Below, one piece after another: positions 8,004-15,714 of a DNA stretch of 64,000 bases. Position numbers and translations under genes: made by a program. Source of the DNA: Lentzea alba (GTDB lineage: Bacteria > Actinomycetota > Actinomycetes > Mycobacteriales > Pseudonocardiaceae); the NCBI RefSeq assembly GCF_011067745.1, contig NZ_JAAMPJ010000001.1, forward strand, positions 1,350,829 through 1,414,828, read 5' to 3'. Within the stretch, counting starts at the first letter, position 1. Every line of letters begins with the position of its first letter. The notes under the pieces were generated by a model, which ran no database searches, was not told where the DNA came from, and was given only the letters and a program-made list of their open reading frames with translations.

Positions 8004-9632
8004 GTGACCGACGATGGCCGATTGGTCGCTGGTCGCTACCGATTGAGCCAGCGGATCGGCAGCGGCGCCATGGGCGTCGTCTGGACGGCACACGACGAAC
8101 GCCTGCACCGCACTGTCGCGGTCAAGCAACTGCTCTTGCAGCCCGGACTCGCCGAAGCCGACACGGACGAGGCGAAGAGACGAGCCATGCGGGAGGGCCG
8201 CATCGCCGCGCGCCTGCAGCATCCGCACGCCGTCGCCGTCTACGACGTGGCCGAGGACGACAGCCAGCCGTGGCTGATCATGGAGTACCTGCCGTCCAAG
8301 AGCCTGTCGGCGGTCCTGTCCGAACGCGGCACGCTCCCGCCGCGGGACGTGGCCTCCATCGGCATGCAGGTCGCCTCCGCGCTGGCCGCCGCGCACAACG
8401 CCGGCATCGTGCACCGCGACATCAAGCCCGGCAACGTGCTGCTCGGCGACGACGGCACGGTCAAGATCACCGACTTCGGCATCTCCCGCGCGACCGGTGA
8501 CGTCACGGTCACCGCGACGGGCATGCTCGCCGGCACCCCCGCCTACCTCGCACCCGAGGTGGCCAAGGGCTACGACCCGGGCTCGCCGTCCGACGTGTTC
8601 TCCTTGGGTTCCACGCTGTACGCCGCGATCGAGGGCGAGCCCCCGTTCGGCCTGAGCGAGAACACCATCGCGCTGCTGCACAAGGTCGCCTCCGGCAAGG
8701 TCAACCCGCCGCGCAACGCCGGCCCGCTGACCGCGCTGCTGATGCGCCTGCTGCGCGCGGAGCCGGAAGACCGCCCGACCATGGCCGAGGCCCGCGATGC
8801 GCTCGCCGCTGTCGCGAACGGCCAGGCCGCCCCCGCCTTCACCCCCGCCGTGGTCACCCCGACGCACCCGCCGTCGTGGCGCGGTGCCCCCGTGCAGCAG
8901 CAGCCGCAGCAACAGGCCGCCACGCGCGCCCTGGCGCCCACGCCTCCTCCGCCGCCGAACGCCACGCGCGTGGACCTGCACACGCCCCCGCGCGCCGTGC
9001 CGACCCAGCAGCACCAGCCGCCGTCGAACCACCGCCCGGCCGCCGCGCCGCAGTACTCGCAGCGCCCGAAGCCGGCGTCGTCGCTGGCCGCGTCGGCGAA
9101 GAGCAAGAAGTCGACGATCTTCACCGCACTCGCCATCGTGGCGGCGGCGGTGGTCGGCATCATGTTCGCGAGCATGCTCTCGGACAAGGGTGGCGGCGGC
9201 ACGGACAACAACGCGGGTCCGAACACGTCGACCCAGCAGACGCAGGGCGGCGACCAGACCAAGCCGTCGACGCCGGCCAAGTCGTCGGCCAAGGCCGGTC
9301 AGTGGACCCAGGCACCACAGCCGCCCGACCAGGAAGCTCTGCTGCGCGACTACTTCGCCACGGCCCCCAAGTCGCCGGCGGACGCCTGGCAGATGACGAA
9401 TGCGAGCTTCCAGGGCAAGCAGCCCGGTGGCTACGGCGGTTACGAGCAGTTCTGGAAGAGCATCCAGAAGGCCGAGCTGGTCAGCGCGGAGTACGACGGC
9501 AACTTCTACTGGAAGACCCAGGTCAAGTACACCAAGAAGGACGGTTCGACCTCGACCGAGTCGAAGGGCTTCTCCATCCAGTGGCAGAGCCCGAACATGC
9601 TCATCGAGACCGAGTCGTCGCTCGGCGGCTGA
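8004..9632 (+). CDS. Receptor-type serine/threonine protein kinase with extracytoplasmic sensor-like domain
   Basis: 542 residues from GTG 8004, which has GGGGAG at 7993-7998 (5 nt spacing) and aligns with the start of the preceding paralogue. In-frame GTG 7980 and TTG 7965 are alternatives. The kinase domain shows IGSGAMGVVW, VAVKQLL, HRDIKPGN, DFG and LAPEV and shares the LLLQPGLAEADTDEA insert. A Gln/Pro-rich juxtamembrane linker precedes one membrane helix (about 371-393). The C-terminal outer domain (about 435-542, starting near LLRDYFATAPKSPADAW and including VKYTKKDGSTSTESKG) resembles the outer domains of the single-pass proteins at 3515 and 4530. Probably a tandem duplicate of the kinase just upstream with a different exterior. 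Confidence 0.93.
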   Translation: MTDDGRLVAGRYRLSQRIGSGAMGVVWTAHDERLHRTVAVKQLLLQPGLAEADTDEAKRRAMREGRIAARLQHPHAVAVYDVAEDDSQPWLIMEYLPSKSLSAVLSERGTLPPRDVASIGMQVASALAAAHNAGIVHRDIKPGNVLLGDDGTVKITDFGISRATGDVTVTATGMLAGTPAYLAPEVAKGYDPGSPSDVFSLGSTLYAAIEGEPPFGLSENTIALLHKVASGKVNPPRNAGPLTALLMRLLRAEPEDRPTMAEARDALAAVANGQAAPAFTPAVVTPTHPPSWRGAPVQQQPQQQAATRALAPTPPPPPNATRVDLHTPPRAVPTQQHQPPSNHRPAAAPQYSQRPKPASSLAASAKSKKSTIFTALAIVAAAVVGIMFASMLSDKGGGGTDNNAGPNTSTQQTQGGDQTKPSTPAKSSAKAGQWTQAPQPPDQEALLRDYFATAPKSPADAWQMTNASFQGKQPGGYGGYEQFWKSIQKAELVSAEYDGNFYWKTQVKYTKKDGSTSTESKGFSIQWQSPNMLIETESSLGG

Positions 9633-9640
9633 CGCGCTGG

Positions 9641-10543
9641 TCAGCTGGCCCGCGCGGCCTTCTCCAGCGCTTCCGCCAACGCCAGCACAGCGGGATTCCA
9701 CGCGGCATCCTCGCGGTACACGACGTGAATGTGCCGGACGGGCTCAGGATTGCGCACCTTGCGCAGAACAACGCCCGGATGCGCATATCCCAGGCCGAGC
9801 CGGGGAATGATCGTGACGCCCAGTCCGGCGGCCACGAATCCCTGCGCGGTCGCGTAGTCGTCGCTTTCCACGGCGACCTTCGGTGTGAATCCCGCGCCGG
9901 CACATGCGTTTCGCACGCGGTCCGCGCACGCGCCGGTGGAGCCGCAGTCCGCGTCGATCCACGGTTCGTCGGCCAGTTCGCCGAGGTCCAGCACGCGCTT
10001 GCGGGACAGGGCGTGACCGCGTGGCAGAACGGCGAAGAACGGGTCGGCGAGCAGGTGCCGCGCGATCACGCCTTCGGGGGCGGGCTGGTCGGGTTCCAGG
10101 ACGGTGATGGCGACGTCGGCACGGCCCGCGGCGAGCTCCTCGAACGGGTCGGTGGGCTCGGTGAGCTTCAGGTCGAGCTCGACGCCCGAGCGTTCGGCGC
10201 GGAACTGTGCGACGGCGGGCGGCACCAGGGCGGCGCCGGCCGTGGCGAAGTAGCGGACGCGCAGGGTGCCGGCACAGCCGTTGCGCAACGCGCTGAGGGC
10301 GCTCTCGGCCTCGGCCAGTTGCTCGGAGAGGCGGGCAGCGTGTTCAGTCAGGAGACGGCCGGCCGCGGTGGGGCGGATGCCCCTGCCGACGCGCTCCAGC
10401 AGCGGCAGGCCCGCCTGCTTCTCCAGACCCGCGACCTGCTGCGAGATCGCGGACGGGGTGTAGCCGAGGTTCGTCGCGGCCGCGGTGATCGAACCCGTGG
10501 TCACGACTGCCCTGAGCACCTGCATGCGCCGCACGTCCAGCAT
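9641..10543 (-). CDS. LysR-family transcriptional regulator
   Basis: 300 residues, normal length for the family. The winged helix-turn-helix is at the N-terminus (MQVLRAVVTTGSITAAATNL, then SAISQQVAGLEKQAG, about 7-45), followed by the LysR effector-binding domain (about 90-290). It is divergent from an EamA-type transporter gene with an 81-bp gap holding two inverted repeats, the classic layout for a LysR regulator controlling a neighbouring exporter and itself. The effector cannot be named from sequence. Confidence 0.93.
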   Translation of the reverse strand: MLDVRRMQVLRAVVTTGSITAAATNLGYTPSAISQQVAGLEKQAGLPLLERVGRGIRPTAAGRLLTEHAARLSEQLAEAESALSALRNGCAGTLRVRYFATAGAALVPPAVAQFRAERSGVELDLKLTEPTDPFEELAAGRADVAITVLEPDQPAPEGVIARHLLADPFFAVLPRGHALSRKRVLDLGELADEPWIDADCGSTGACADRVRNACAGAGFTPKVAVESDDYATAQGFVAAGLGVTIIPRLGLGYAHPGVVLRKVRNPEPVRHIHVVYREDAAWNPAVLALAEALEKAARAS

Positions 10544-10570
10544 GCTTCGACCTTACAGCGTTGCTTAACG

Positions 10571-10593
10571 GTTGTGCACAACAATTAAATTGT
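10571..10593. promoter_or_regulatory. Abutting inverted repeats, likely LysR operator/promoter region
   Basis: GTTGTGCACAAC at 10571-10582 is a perfect 12-bp palindrome. ACAATTAAATTGT at 10581-10593 is a second palindrome with 6-bp arms and a single central base. They overlap by two bases and sit midway in the divergent gap between the LysR and transporter genes. The stretch is markedly AT-richer than its surroundings, so it also probably holds the -10 boxes. Confidence 0.55.
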
Positions 10594-10624
10594 GTTTACG
10601 GGTTCCGCGACGCATGGTTGATGT

Positions 10625-11551
10625 GTGAACCAACGCGGAACGTTGATCAGGATGGGCGTGCTCGCCCTGCTGTGGGGATCCAGCTTCCTGTGGATGAAGC
10701 TCGCGCTCGGCAGCCTCGCTCCTCTGCAGATCTCGCTCGTGCGGACGTTCTTCGGCGCGGTCGTGCTGTTCGTCGTGCTCGCCACCGCGAAGATGACGCT
10801 GCCCCGCGACCGCAAGATCTGGGGCCACATGCTGTTCGTCGCGACGTTCGGCAGCGCCGTCCCGTTCACGCTCTTCGCGTTCGGCGGCCAGACCGTCGAC
10901 TCCGGCGTCTCCGGGGTGCTCAACTCGACGACGCCGCTGTTCGCGCTGACCATCGGCCTGGTGCTGGGCACCGAGAAGTTCAGCAACGTCGTCCGCATGC
11001 TCGGCCTCGGGCTCGGCTTCGCGGGCGTGCTGCTGATCTTCGCGCCGTGGCAGCAGGCCAACAGCATCGCCAGCTGGGGCGCGGTGATGTGCCTCATCGG
11101 CGCCGCGAGCTACGCCGTCGGCTACACCTACGCGGGCCGCTACCTGGTCAACACCGGCGCGACCTCGACGCAGCTCGCCGCCATGCAGCTGACCACCGCC
11201 ATGGGCCTGCTGCTCCTCGCGATGCCGTTCGGCGGCCTGCAGCCGCTGCACCTGCACTGGGTCGGCATCGTCGCCGTGATGATCCTGGGTGTCTTCGGCA
11301 CCGGCGTCGCGTTCATCCTCAACTACCGCGTCATCGCGGACGAGGGCGCCACCACGGCGACTACGGTCGGTTACCTGTTGCCCGTCGTCTCCGTGCTCCT
11401 TGGAGCGATCTTCCTCGGAGAGCAACTCAACGCGAGGGTCGTCGCGGGCATGCTCGTGGTGCTCCTGGGCGTCGCGCTGACTCGGAAGCAGCCGGTCGCG
11501 GCAGGTCAGAACGTCTCACCAAACGAGACGCGCGACCTGGTCAAACGCTGA
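10625..11551 (+). CDS. EamA/DMT-superfamily transporter
   Basis: 308 residues with about ten hydrophobic segments arranged as two EamA repeats (about 8-140 and 150-285). Typical features are the N-terminal LWGSSFLWMKLALG and, in the second half, FILNYRVIADEGATTATTV and LLGAIFLGEQLNARVVAGM. Members export metabolites or amino acids across the cytoplasmic membrane; the substrate here is unknown. The start is GTG 10625 (another GTG lies at 10623 out of frame), with no clear Shine-Dalgarno. Likely regulated by the divergent LysR protein. Confidence 0.9.
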   Translation: MNQRGTLIRMGVLALLWGSSFLWMKLALGSLAPLQISLVRTFFGAVVLFVVLATAKMTLPRDRKIWGHMLFVATFGSAVPFTLFAFGGQTVDSGVSGVLNSTTPLFALTIGLVLGTEKFSNVVRMLGLGLGFAGVLLIFAPWQQANSIASWGAVMCLIGAASYAVGYTYAGRYLVNTGATSTQLAAMQLTTAMGLLLLAMPFGGLQPLHLHWVGIVAVMILGVFGTGVAFILNYRVIADEGATTATTVGYLLPVVSVLLGAIFLGEQLNARVVAGMLVVLLGVALTRKQPVAAGQNVSPNETRDLVKR

Positions 11552-11672
11552 AGGGTGAGACGCCCGTCTCCCCCAGAAGGATGGTTCCGAGACGAATCGC
11601 GTCCTTATCGGGCTGCTTGGCCGTCTCCTGTTGGTGAGTGGACATGGAGACCAGCCTGGGAAGGACATCGAC

Positions 11673-12092
11673 ATGAACAACGACAACCTGAAGGTCACCA
11701 CCCGGACGACTTTTCAGCTGTTGGCCCCCGGCGCGGCTCCCGCGCCGGTCGAGGCCGAGCTCGTCTACGACCCGGAAGACCCGTACGCGGTCGCCGTCGT
11801 GTTCCACACGGGCACCGGCCGCGTCGAGTGGATGTTCGCCCGCGACCTGCTGGCCGACGGCCTGCTGACGCCGTCCGGTGAGGGCGACATCCTGGTCCGC
11901 CCCGCGTCCGACGACCCGGAGCGCGTCCTGGTCGAGCTGAACGCGCCGACCGGGTTCGCCATCCTCAGCGCGGTCGCCGAGGACGTGGCGGCCTTCCTGG
12001 ACGCCTCCTACGACGTCGTGCAGCCGGGCGAGGAGGACCTGTGGATCGACTTCGACCGGGAGCTGCAGAAGCTGGTCTCGACGATCGACTAG
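11673..12092 (+). CDS. SsgA-family (SALP) sporulation/cell division regulator
   Basis: 139 residues, the usual length for SsgA-like proteins. The family core is clear: AELVYDPEDPYAVAVVFHTG, VEWMFARDLLADGL, GEGDILVRP and the C-terminal FDRELQKLVS. In Streptomyces SsgB recruits FtsZ to septum sites, and other SALPs act in septation and spore wall assembly. The family is restricted to morphologically complex actinobacteria, so it helps place the organism. ATG 11673 has GGAAGG at 11659-11664 with 8 nt spacing. It stands alone, with a hairpin 35 nt after the stop. Confidence 0.92.
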   Translation: MNNDNLKVTTRTTFQLLAPGAAPAPVEAELVYDPEDPYAVAVVFHTGTGRVEWMFARDLLADGLLTPSGEGDILVRPASDDPERVLVELNAPTGFAILSAVAEDVAAFLDASYDVVQPGEEDLWIDFDRELQKLVSTID

Positions 12093-12126
12093 CCCTCGTG
12101 TCTGGCGGTGGTCTGACGGGCGCGGG

Positions 12127-12159
12127 ACGAGGATGCCGGAAAGGCGCACGGCACCTCGT
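12127..12159 (+). terminator. Hairpin after the SsgA-like gene
   Basis: ACGAGG 12127-12132 pairs with CCTCGT 12154-12159 and TGCCG 12134-12138 with CGGCA 12149-12153, giving an 11-bp stem with one bulged A and a 10-nt loop. A second small repeat, GATCAC/GTGATC (12167-12172/12178-12183), follows. No U-tract. Confidence 0.5.
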
Positions 12160-12224
12160 CACCGGAGATCACCGGGAGTGATCACAGCCTTCGGCGTTGT
12201 GGGCAGCTACGACGAAGGCGCTGA

Positions 12225-12581
12225 CTACTCGGTCGCTTTGGGGTGCGCACCGGCGTAGTCGACCCACACCGTGCGCTGCTCGACGTCGAGCAGGTACCAG
12301 ACGCGGTCCCCACCGGTGACTTCGATCTGCCAGCGCGGCAGGACCCGGCCACCCCGAACACCGGTCGCCAACCGACGCTTGAGCGGATGATGACGGCTGT
12401 TCTGCTCGTCTGACGTCGAGCCCGGACCGTGACGCATGGTCTCCCAGGCAGCGCGCAGATTGTTGGTCGCCCGGTTCTCCAGTTCTTGCCACCCGCCCAC
12501 GACGTCAGTGGCGTAGTAGCGGACATGCCACTCCGCGCCGATCGTCGGCGGCGCGACCGGGTCGTTCTTCTTCGGGCTCAC
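12225..12581 (-). CDS. RelE/HigB-like toxin of a type II toxin-antitoxin pair
   Basis: 118 residues. The central pattern GWQELENRATNNLRAAWETM, then HPLKRRLATG and the C-terminal PRWQIEVTGGDRVWYLLDVEQRTVWVDYAG, is the RelE/ParE-fold layout of an actinobacterial toxin subgroup; the final beta strands and basic residues (KRR, RWQ) are where ribosome-dependent mRNA interferases carry catalytic residues. It starts inside the last codons of the upstream gene (4-nt ATGA overlap), which encodes a Phd-like antitoxin, so the two are co-translated. The family call rests on pattern and partner; the target is not determined. Confidence 0.75.
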   Translation of the reverse strand: MSPKKNDPVAPPTIGAEWHVRYYATDVVGGWQELENRATNNLRAAWETMRHGPGSTSDEQNSRHHPLKRRLATGVRGGRVLPRWQIEVTGGDRVWYLLDVEQRTVWVDYAGAHPKATE

Positions 12582-13081
12582 GCGGTGGTGTCTCCCCGCT
12601 CAGGAACCTCGTCGACGTCCTCATCGTCGTCGTCCAGACTCCGATCCCGAGTGAACATCTCGACAAGATGCGGATCGGCCCATACCTCGGCGGTGTGCTT
12701 CCACTCCGTGATCAGCTGGATGACCGGTGCCGGAGTGCCGAGAGAGTTCGACGCTTCGAGGATCTCCACGAGTTCGACGACGAAGTGCGCCCTGTCCTCG
12801 GGCGGCAGGAACCGCACCCACGGGAACACGGTCGGCGTCAGTTCGGCGATCGTTTCGCGCGCCTGCTCGCTGTGTTGCATCAACGCGACGAACAGCGAGG
12901 TGGTGAACGAGACGACCTCCCGCACCTCCTCTGCCCTGCGGGCCGTGGTCAGCACGAGGTCCTCCTCGTCGCCGCGGCGGTGCACGAGCAGCGTCTGGTT
13001 CGGCGCCGCCTGCAGCTTGCGCACCGAATCAGCCGGCTTGTTGGACAGCTCGCTGAAGTTGATCTCAGCTGCGATGGACAT
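12578..13081 (-). CDS. Phd/YefM-like antitoxin with long acidic C-terminus
   Basis: 167 residues. The N-terminal 55 residues (SIAAEINFSELSNKPADSV, then QTLLVHRRGDEEDLVLTTARRA) follow the Phd/prevent-host-death fold used for DNA binding and toxin neutralisation. The rest (about 60-167) is helical and ends in a very acidic tail (SLDDDDEDVDEVPERGD), longer than in most Phd proteins (about 80-90 residues). ATG 13081 has no good Shine-Dalgarno; TAAACT lies about 12 nt upstream. First gene of the pair, overlapping the toxin by 4 nt. The frame stays open far upstream, antisense to the next kinase, but nothing there resembles a domain. Confidence 0.78.
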   Translation of the reverse strand: MSIAAEINFSELSNKPADSVRKLQAAPNQTLLVHRRGDEEDLVLTTARRAEEVREVVSFTTSLFVALMQHSEQARETIAELTPTVFPWVRFLPPEDRAHFVVELVEILEASNSLGTPAPVIQLITEWKHTAEVWADPHLVEMFTRDRSLDDDDEDVDEVPERGDTTA

Positions 13082-13174
13082 AGTTGCAAGGTAGTTTAAA
13101 AGTCGGGACGGCTCCAGCTGCTTCACCCGATGGTGGCGGATGGGGAACCGTGCATGCGCGTCCGAGTGATTGAT

Positions 13175-13180
13175 TAGTCT
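13175..13180 (+). promoter_or_regulatory. -10 box of a probable leaderless kinase transcript
   Basis: TAGTCT fits the TAnnnT consensus and lies 6 nt before the GTG start of the kinase at 13187, with no Shine-Dalgarno between. This places the transcription start at or within a base or two of the start codon. No convincing -35 hexamer was found. Confidence 0.4.
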
Positions 13181-13186
13181 CGTGGT

Positions 13187-14473
13187 GTGACAACCACCAT
13201 CGGGGGCCGCTACACGCTGCTCGAACGCATCGGCAGCGGTGCGATGGGGGTGGTCTGGCGGGCGCGGGACGAGGTGCTGGCGCGCGAGGTCGCGGTCAAA
13301 CAGCTCATCACCGGGGACCACCAGCGGGCCATGCGGGAAGCGCGCAACGCCGCGAGGCTGCACCACCCGCACGCGATCGCGGTGTTCGACGTCATCAGCG
13401 ACGACGAGCTGCCGTGGATCGTCATGGAGTACCTGCCGTCGCTCAGCCTCTCGGCGCTGATCGCCGAGCGAGGGCCGCTCAAGCCGGCTCAGGCCGCGAG
13501 CATCGGCGCCAAGGTCGCCTCCGCGCTGGCCGCCGCGCACGCCGCGGGGCTGGTCCACCGCGACATCAAGCCCGGCAACGTCCTGATCGGCCACGACGGC
13601 ACGGTCAAGATCACCGACTTCGGCATCTCCAAGGCCTCCGGTGACGGCACGATGACCGACACCGGCATGATCTCGGGCACCCCCGCCTACCTCGCACCCG
13701 AGGTGGCGCGCGGCGAGCAACCCGACGCGGCGTCCGACGTGTTCTCGCTCGGCGCCACGATCTACGCGGCGATCGAGGGCGAGTCGGTCTTCGGGCCCAG
13801 CGACAACAGCTTCGGGCTCATCTACCGGGCCGCGAGCGGTCAGCTGCGGGACCCCAAGAACGCGGGCGAGCTCACGCCCCTGCTGAACCGGCTGCTGGCG
13901 GTGGACCCCAAGGACCGGCCTACCGCGCAGGAAGCCGCCGACAAGCTCGCCGCAGAGCCGCAGCCCTCGCAGCCGTTGCCCATTCCCGCACCGCGCCGGC
14001 TCAAGCCGCCGAACCGCCGGATCCTGGTGATCCTGAGCGTCATCGCGGTGCTGGCGGTCGGAGGTGGCGCGGCAGCCGCCTACTGGAGCGGCACCCACAC
14101 CGCGAACGCACCGACCAACCAGGGGGAGTTCCCGAGCCCCGGCAAGTACCGCGTCTTCAGCGCGGGCGAGGCGAACGAGTTCGCGAAGGCCCACTACGCC
14201 CTGCTGCCCGCCAATCCGCAGAAAGCCTGGGAGAACCTGTACGAGCGGGCCACCGAGCCGATGGAGACGTACGTCGGCCGCTGGAAGGGCTACCGCTCCG
14301 TCATCTGCACGACGGAACCCGACAACGTCCGCTCGCACGGCCCGAACTGGGTGGTCACCGTGGACCTCGTGATGACCACCGACGTCGGCGTGGAGAAGCG
14401 CGGCAAGTGGGACGTGGAGATCAAGGCGGTCCAGGACCAGATGAAGATCGTCTCGATCACAGAGATGAGCTGA
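13187..14473 (+). CDS. Receptor-type serine/threonine protein kinase
   Basis: 428 residues. The kinase domain has IGSGAMGVVW, Lys38 (VAVKQLI), HRDIKPGN (124-131), DFG (144-146) and LAPEV after GTPAY. Unlike the kinases at 6548 and 8004 it lacks the 14-residue insert after the catalytic Lys, so it is a more distant paralogue. One membrane helix lies at about 275-298. The outer domain (about 310-428) starts near EANEFAKAHYALLPANPQKAWENLYERA and ends in beta strands (WVVTVDLVMTTDVGVEKRG), again like the outer domains at 3515, 4530 and 8004. Its 3' end overlaps the convergent PAP2-like gene by 17 nt. Confidence 0.93.
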   Translation: MTTTIGGRYTLLERIGSGAMGVVWRARDEVLAREVAVKQLITGDHQRAMREARNAARLHHPHAIAVFDVISDDELPWIVMEYLPSLSLSALIAERGPLKPAQAASIGAKVASALAAAHAAGLVHRDIKPGNVLIGHDGTVKITDFGISKASGDGTMTDTGMISGTPAYLAPEVARGEQPDAASDVFSLGATIYAAIEGESVFGPSDNSFGLIYRAASGQLRDPKNAGELTPLLNRLLAVDPKDRPTAQEAADKLAAEPQPSQPLPIPAPRRLKPPNRRILVILSVIAVLAVGGGAAAAYWSGTHTANAPTNQGEFPSPGKYRVFSAGEANEFAKAHYALLPANPQKAWENLYERATEPMETYVGRWKGYRSVICTTEPDNVRSHGPNWVVTVDLVMTTDVGVEKRGKWDVEIKAVQDQMKIVSITEMS

Positions 14474-15047
14474 GCAGCCAGAAGCTGCCGCCGCCCACGA
14501 GCACGCCCATCGCGCTCCCGGCCAGCACCTGCGCCGCCGTGTGATCACGCAGCTCGACGCGCGACCACGCCACGAGCGCGGCCGGCAGCGCGAGCAGCAG
14601 CCACCACGGCCCGAAGACGATCGTCAGCGTCACCACGGCCGCCCAGGCGACCGCGGCGTGCAGCGAGATCTTCCACTTCAGTCCGAACGTGATCGCCATG
14701 CTGACGATCAGCGAGGCGAACATGCTGCCCGCCAGCGCGAGCATGTTCGCGGGCGCGCCGCCCAGGACCATGATCACCGTGCCGGCCGCCAGCGACGCAC
14801 CCGCCGTGACCAGCGGAACGAGCCTGCCCTCGCGGTTGGTCACGTGATGGCCGTCCCACTTTCCCTTGCGGGCGCCACGCACGATCACGGCCATCGGGAT
14901 GACGGACGCCGTCACGGCGACCACGAACCCCCACAGCAACGTCTTCCAAATGCCTTCCGTAGCTGCAGCCACGGCAAACGGCAGCAAAATCACCCAGACC
15001 CACGGCGCCAGCACTTCGGTGGCACCGCGGGCGACCTTGTTGATCAA
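14457..15047 (-). CDS. PAP2-superfamily-like membrane protein
   Basis: 196 residues with about six membrane segments. The C-terminal SRVELRDHTAAQVLAG matches the third PAP2 phosphatase motif (SR-x5-H), but the usual Asp four residues after the His is Gln. The second motif reads SLH rather than SGH, and the first is only loosely present (KGKWDGHHVTNREGR). If active it would dephosphorylate a lipid pyrophosphate such as undecaprenyl or decaprenyl pyrophosphate; the altered motif residues leave activity uncertain. It overlaps the convergent kinase gene at the 3' end and begins downstream of the response regulator gene on the same strand. Confidence 0.75.
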   Translation of the reverse strand: MINKVARGATEVLAPWVWVILLPFAVAAATEGIWKTLLWGFVVAVTASVIPMAVIVRGARKGKWDGHHVTNREGRLVPLVTAGASLAAGTVIMVLGGAPANMLALAGSMFASLIVSMAITFGLKWKISLHAAVAWAAVVTLTIVFGPWWLLLALPAALVAWSRVELRDHTAAQVLAGSAMGVLVGGGSFWLLSSSL

Positions 15048-15063
15048 ATCCCCCGGGAACCCT

Positions 15064-15714
15064 TCAGACCAGTCTGCGATCAGTGGCCCAGCGGGAGAGC
15101 TCGTACCGGTTGGAGAGCTGGGTCTTCCGCAGGACGCTCGACACGTGCGTCTCCACCGTCTTCACGCTGATGAACAGCTCGGACGCGATCTCCTTGTAAG
15201 CGTAGCCGCGGGCCAGCAGCCGCAGAACGTCACGTTCACGAGGGGTCAGCAGGTCGAGCTCGGGGTCGCTGATCGGCGCGGCACCCGGCCGGTCGGCGAA
15301 CGCGTCCAGCACGAACCCGGCGAGCCGCGGCGAGAACACCGCGTCGCCCTCGGACACCCGCACGACCGCCTTGACCAGCTCCTGGCTGGAGATCGTCTTG
15401 GTGACGTAGCCGCGAGCGCCGGCGCGGATGACGTTGATGACGTCCTCGGCCGCGTCCGAGACGGACAGCGCGAGGAACGTGACCTCGGGGATCTTCGTCC
15501 GGATCTGCCGCAGCACCTCCGCGCCGCCGCCGTCGGGCATGTGCACGTCGAGCAGCACCACGTCCGGCTTGTGGTGCGCGATCCCCGCCACCGCCTCGCC
15601 GACGCTGCCCGCCTCGCCGACCACCTCCACCTCGTCGGTGATGGTGTCGAGCTCGGCCCGCACCCCCGCGCGGAACAACGCGTGGTCGTCCACCAGGAAC
15701 ACCCTCACGCTCAC
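15064..15714 (-). CDS. NarL/FixJ-family response regulator, LiaR-like
   Basis: 216 residues. The receiver domain (1-120) has the acidic pair D9-D10, phosphoacceptor D56 (VVLLDVHMPDGGG) and Lys in GYVTKTIS. The LuxR-type helix-turn-helix is at the C-terminus (LTPRERDVLRLLARGYAYKE, then FISVKTVETHVSSVLRKTQL). Its GTG start overlaps the sensor kinase stop by 4 nt, so the pair is co-translated. The set of PspC-containing kinase, this regulator and a divergent PspC/LiaF-like protein fits a cell-envelope-stress module of the LiaFSR/VraSR type. Confidence 0.93.
   Translation of the reverse strand: MSVRVFLVDDHALFRAGVRAELDTITDEVEVVGEAGSVGEAVAGIAHHKPDVVLLDVHMPDGGGAEVLRQIRTKIPEVTFLALSVSDAAEDVINVIRAGARGYVTKTISSQELVKAVVRVSEGDAVFSPRLAGFVLDAFADRPGAAPISDPELDLLTPRERDVLRLLARGYAYKEIASELFISVKTVETHVSSVLRKTQLSNRYELSRWATDRRLV

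Noticed and set aside
7791..9701. A 636-codon minus-strand frame opposite the second kinase
   Set aside because: Arg/Gly/His-rich with no domain or signal; a shadow of the plus-strand kinase gene.
12578..14548. A 656-codon open frame on the minus strand opposite the kinase at 13187
   Set aside because: Only its last 167 codons (the antitoxin) look like protein. The rest is Arg/Asp/Val-rich, as expected from the complement of GC-biased coding DNA, and it lies antisense to a kinase with all catalytic motifs.
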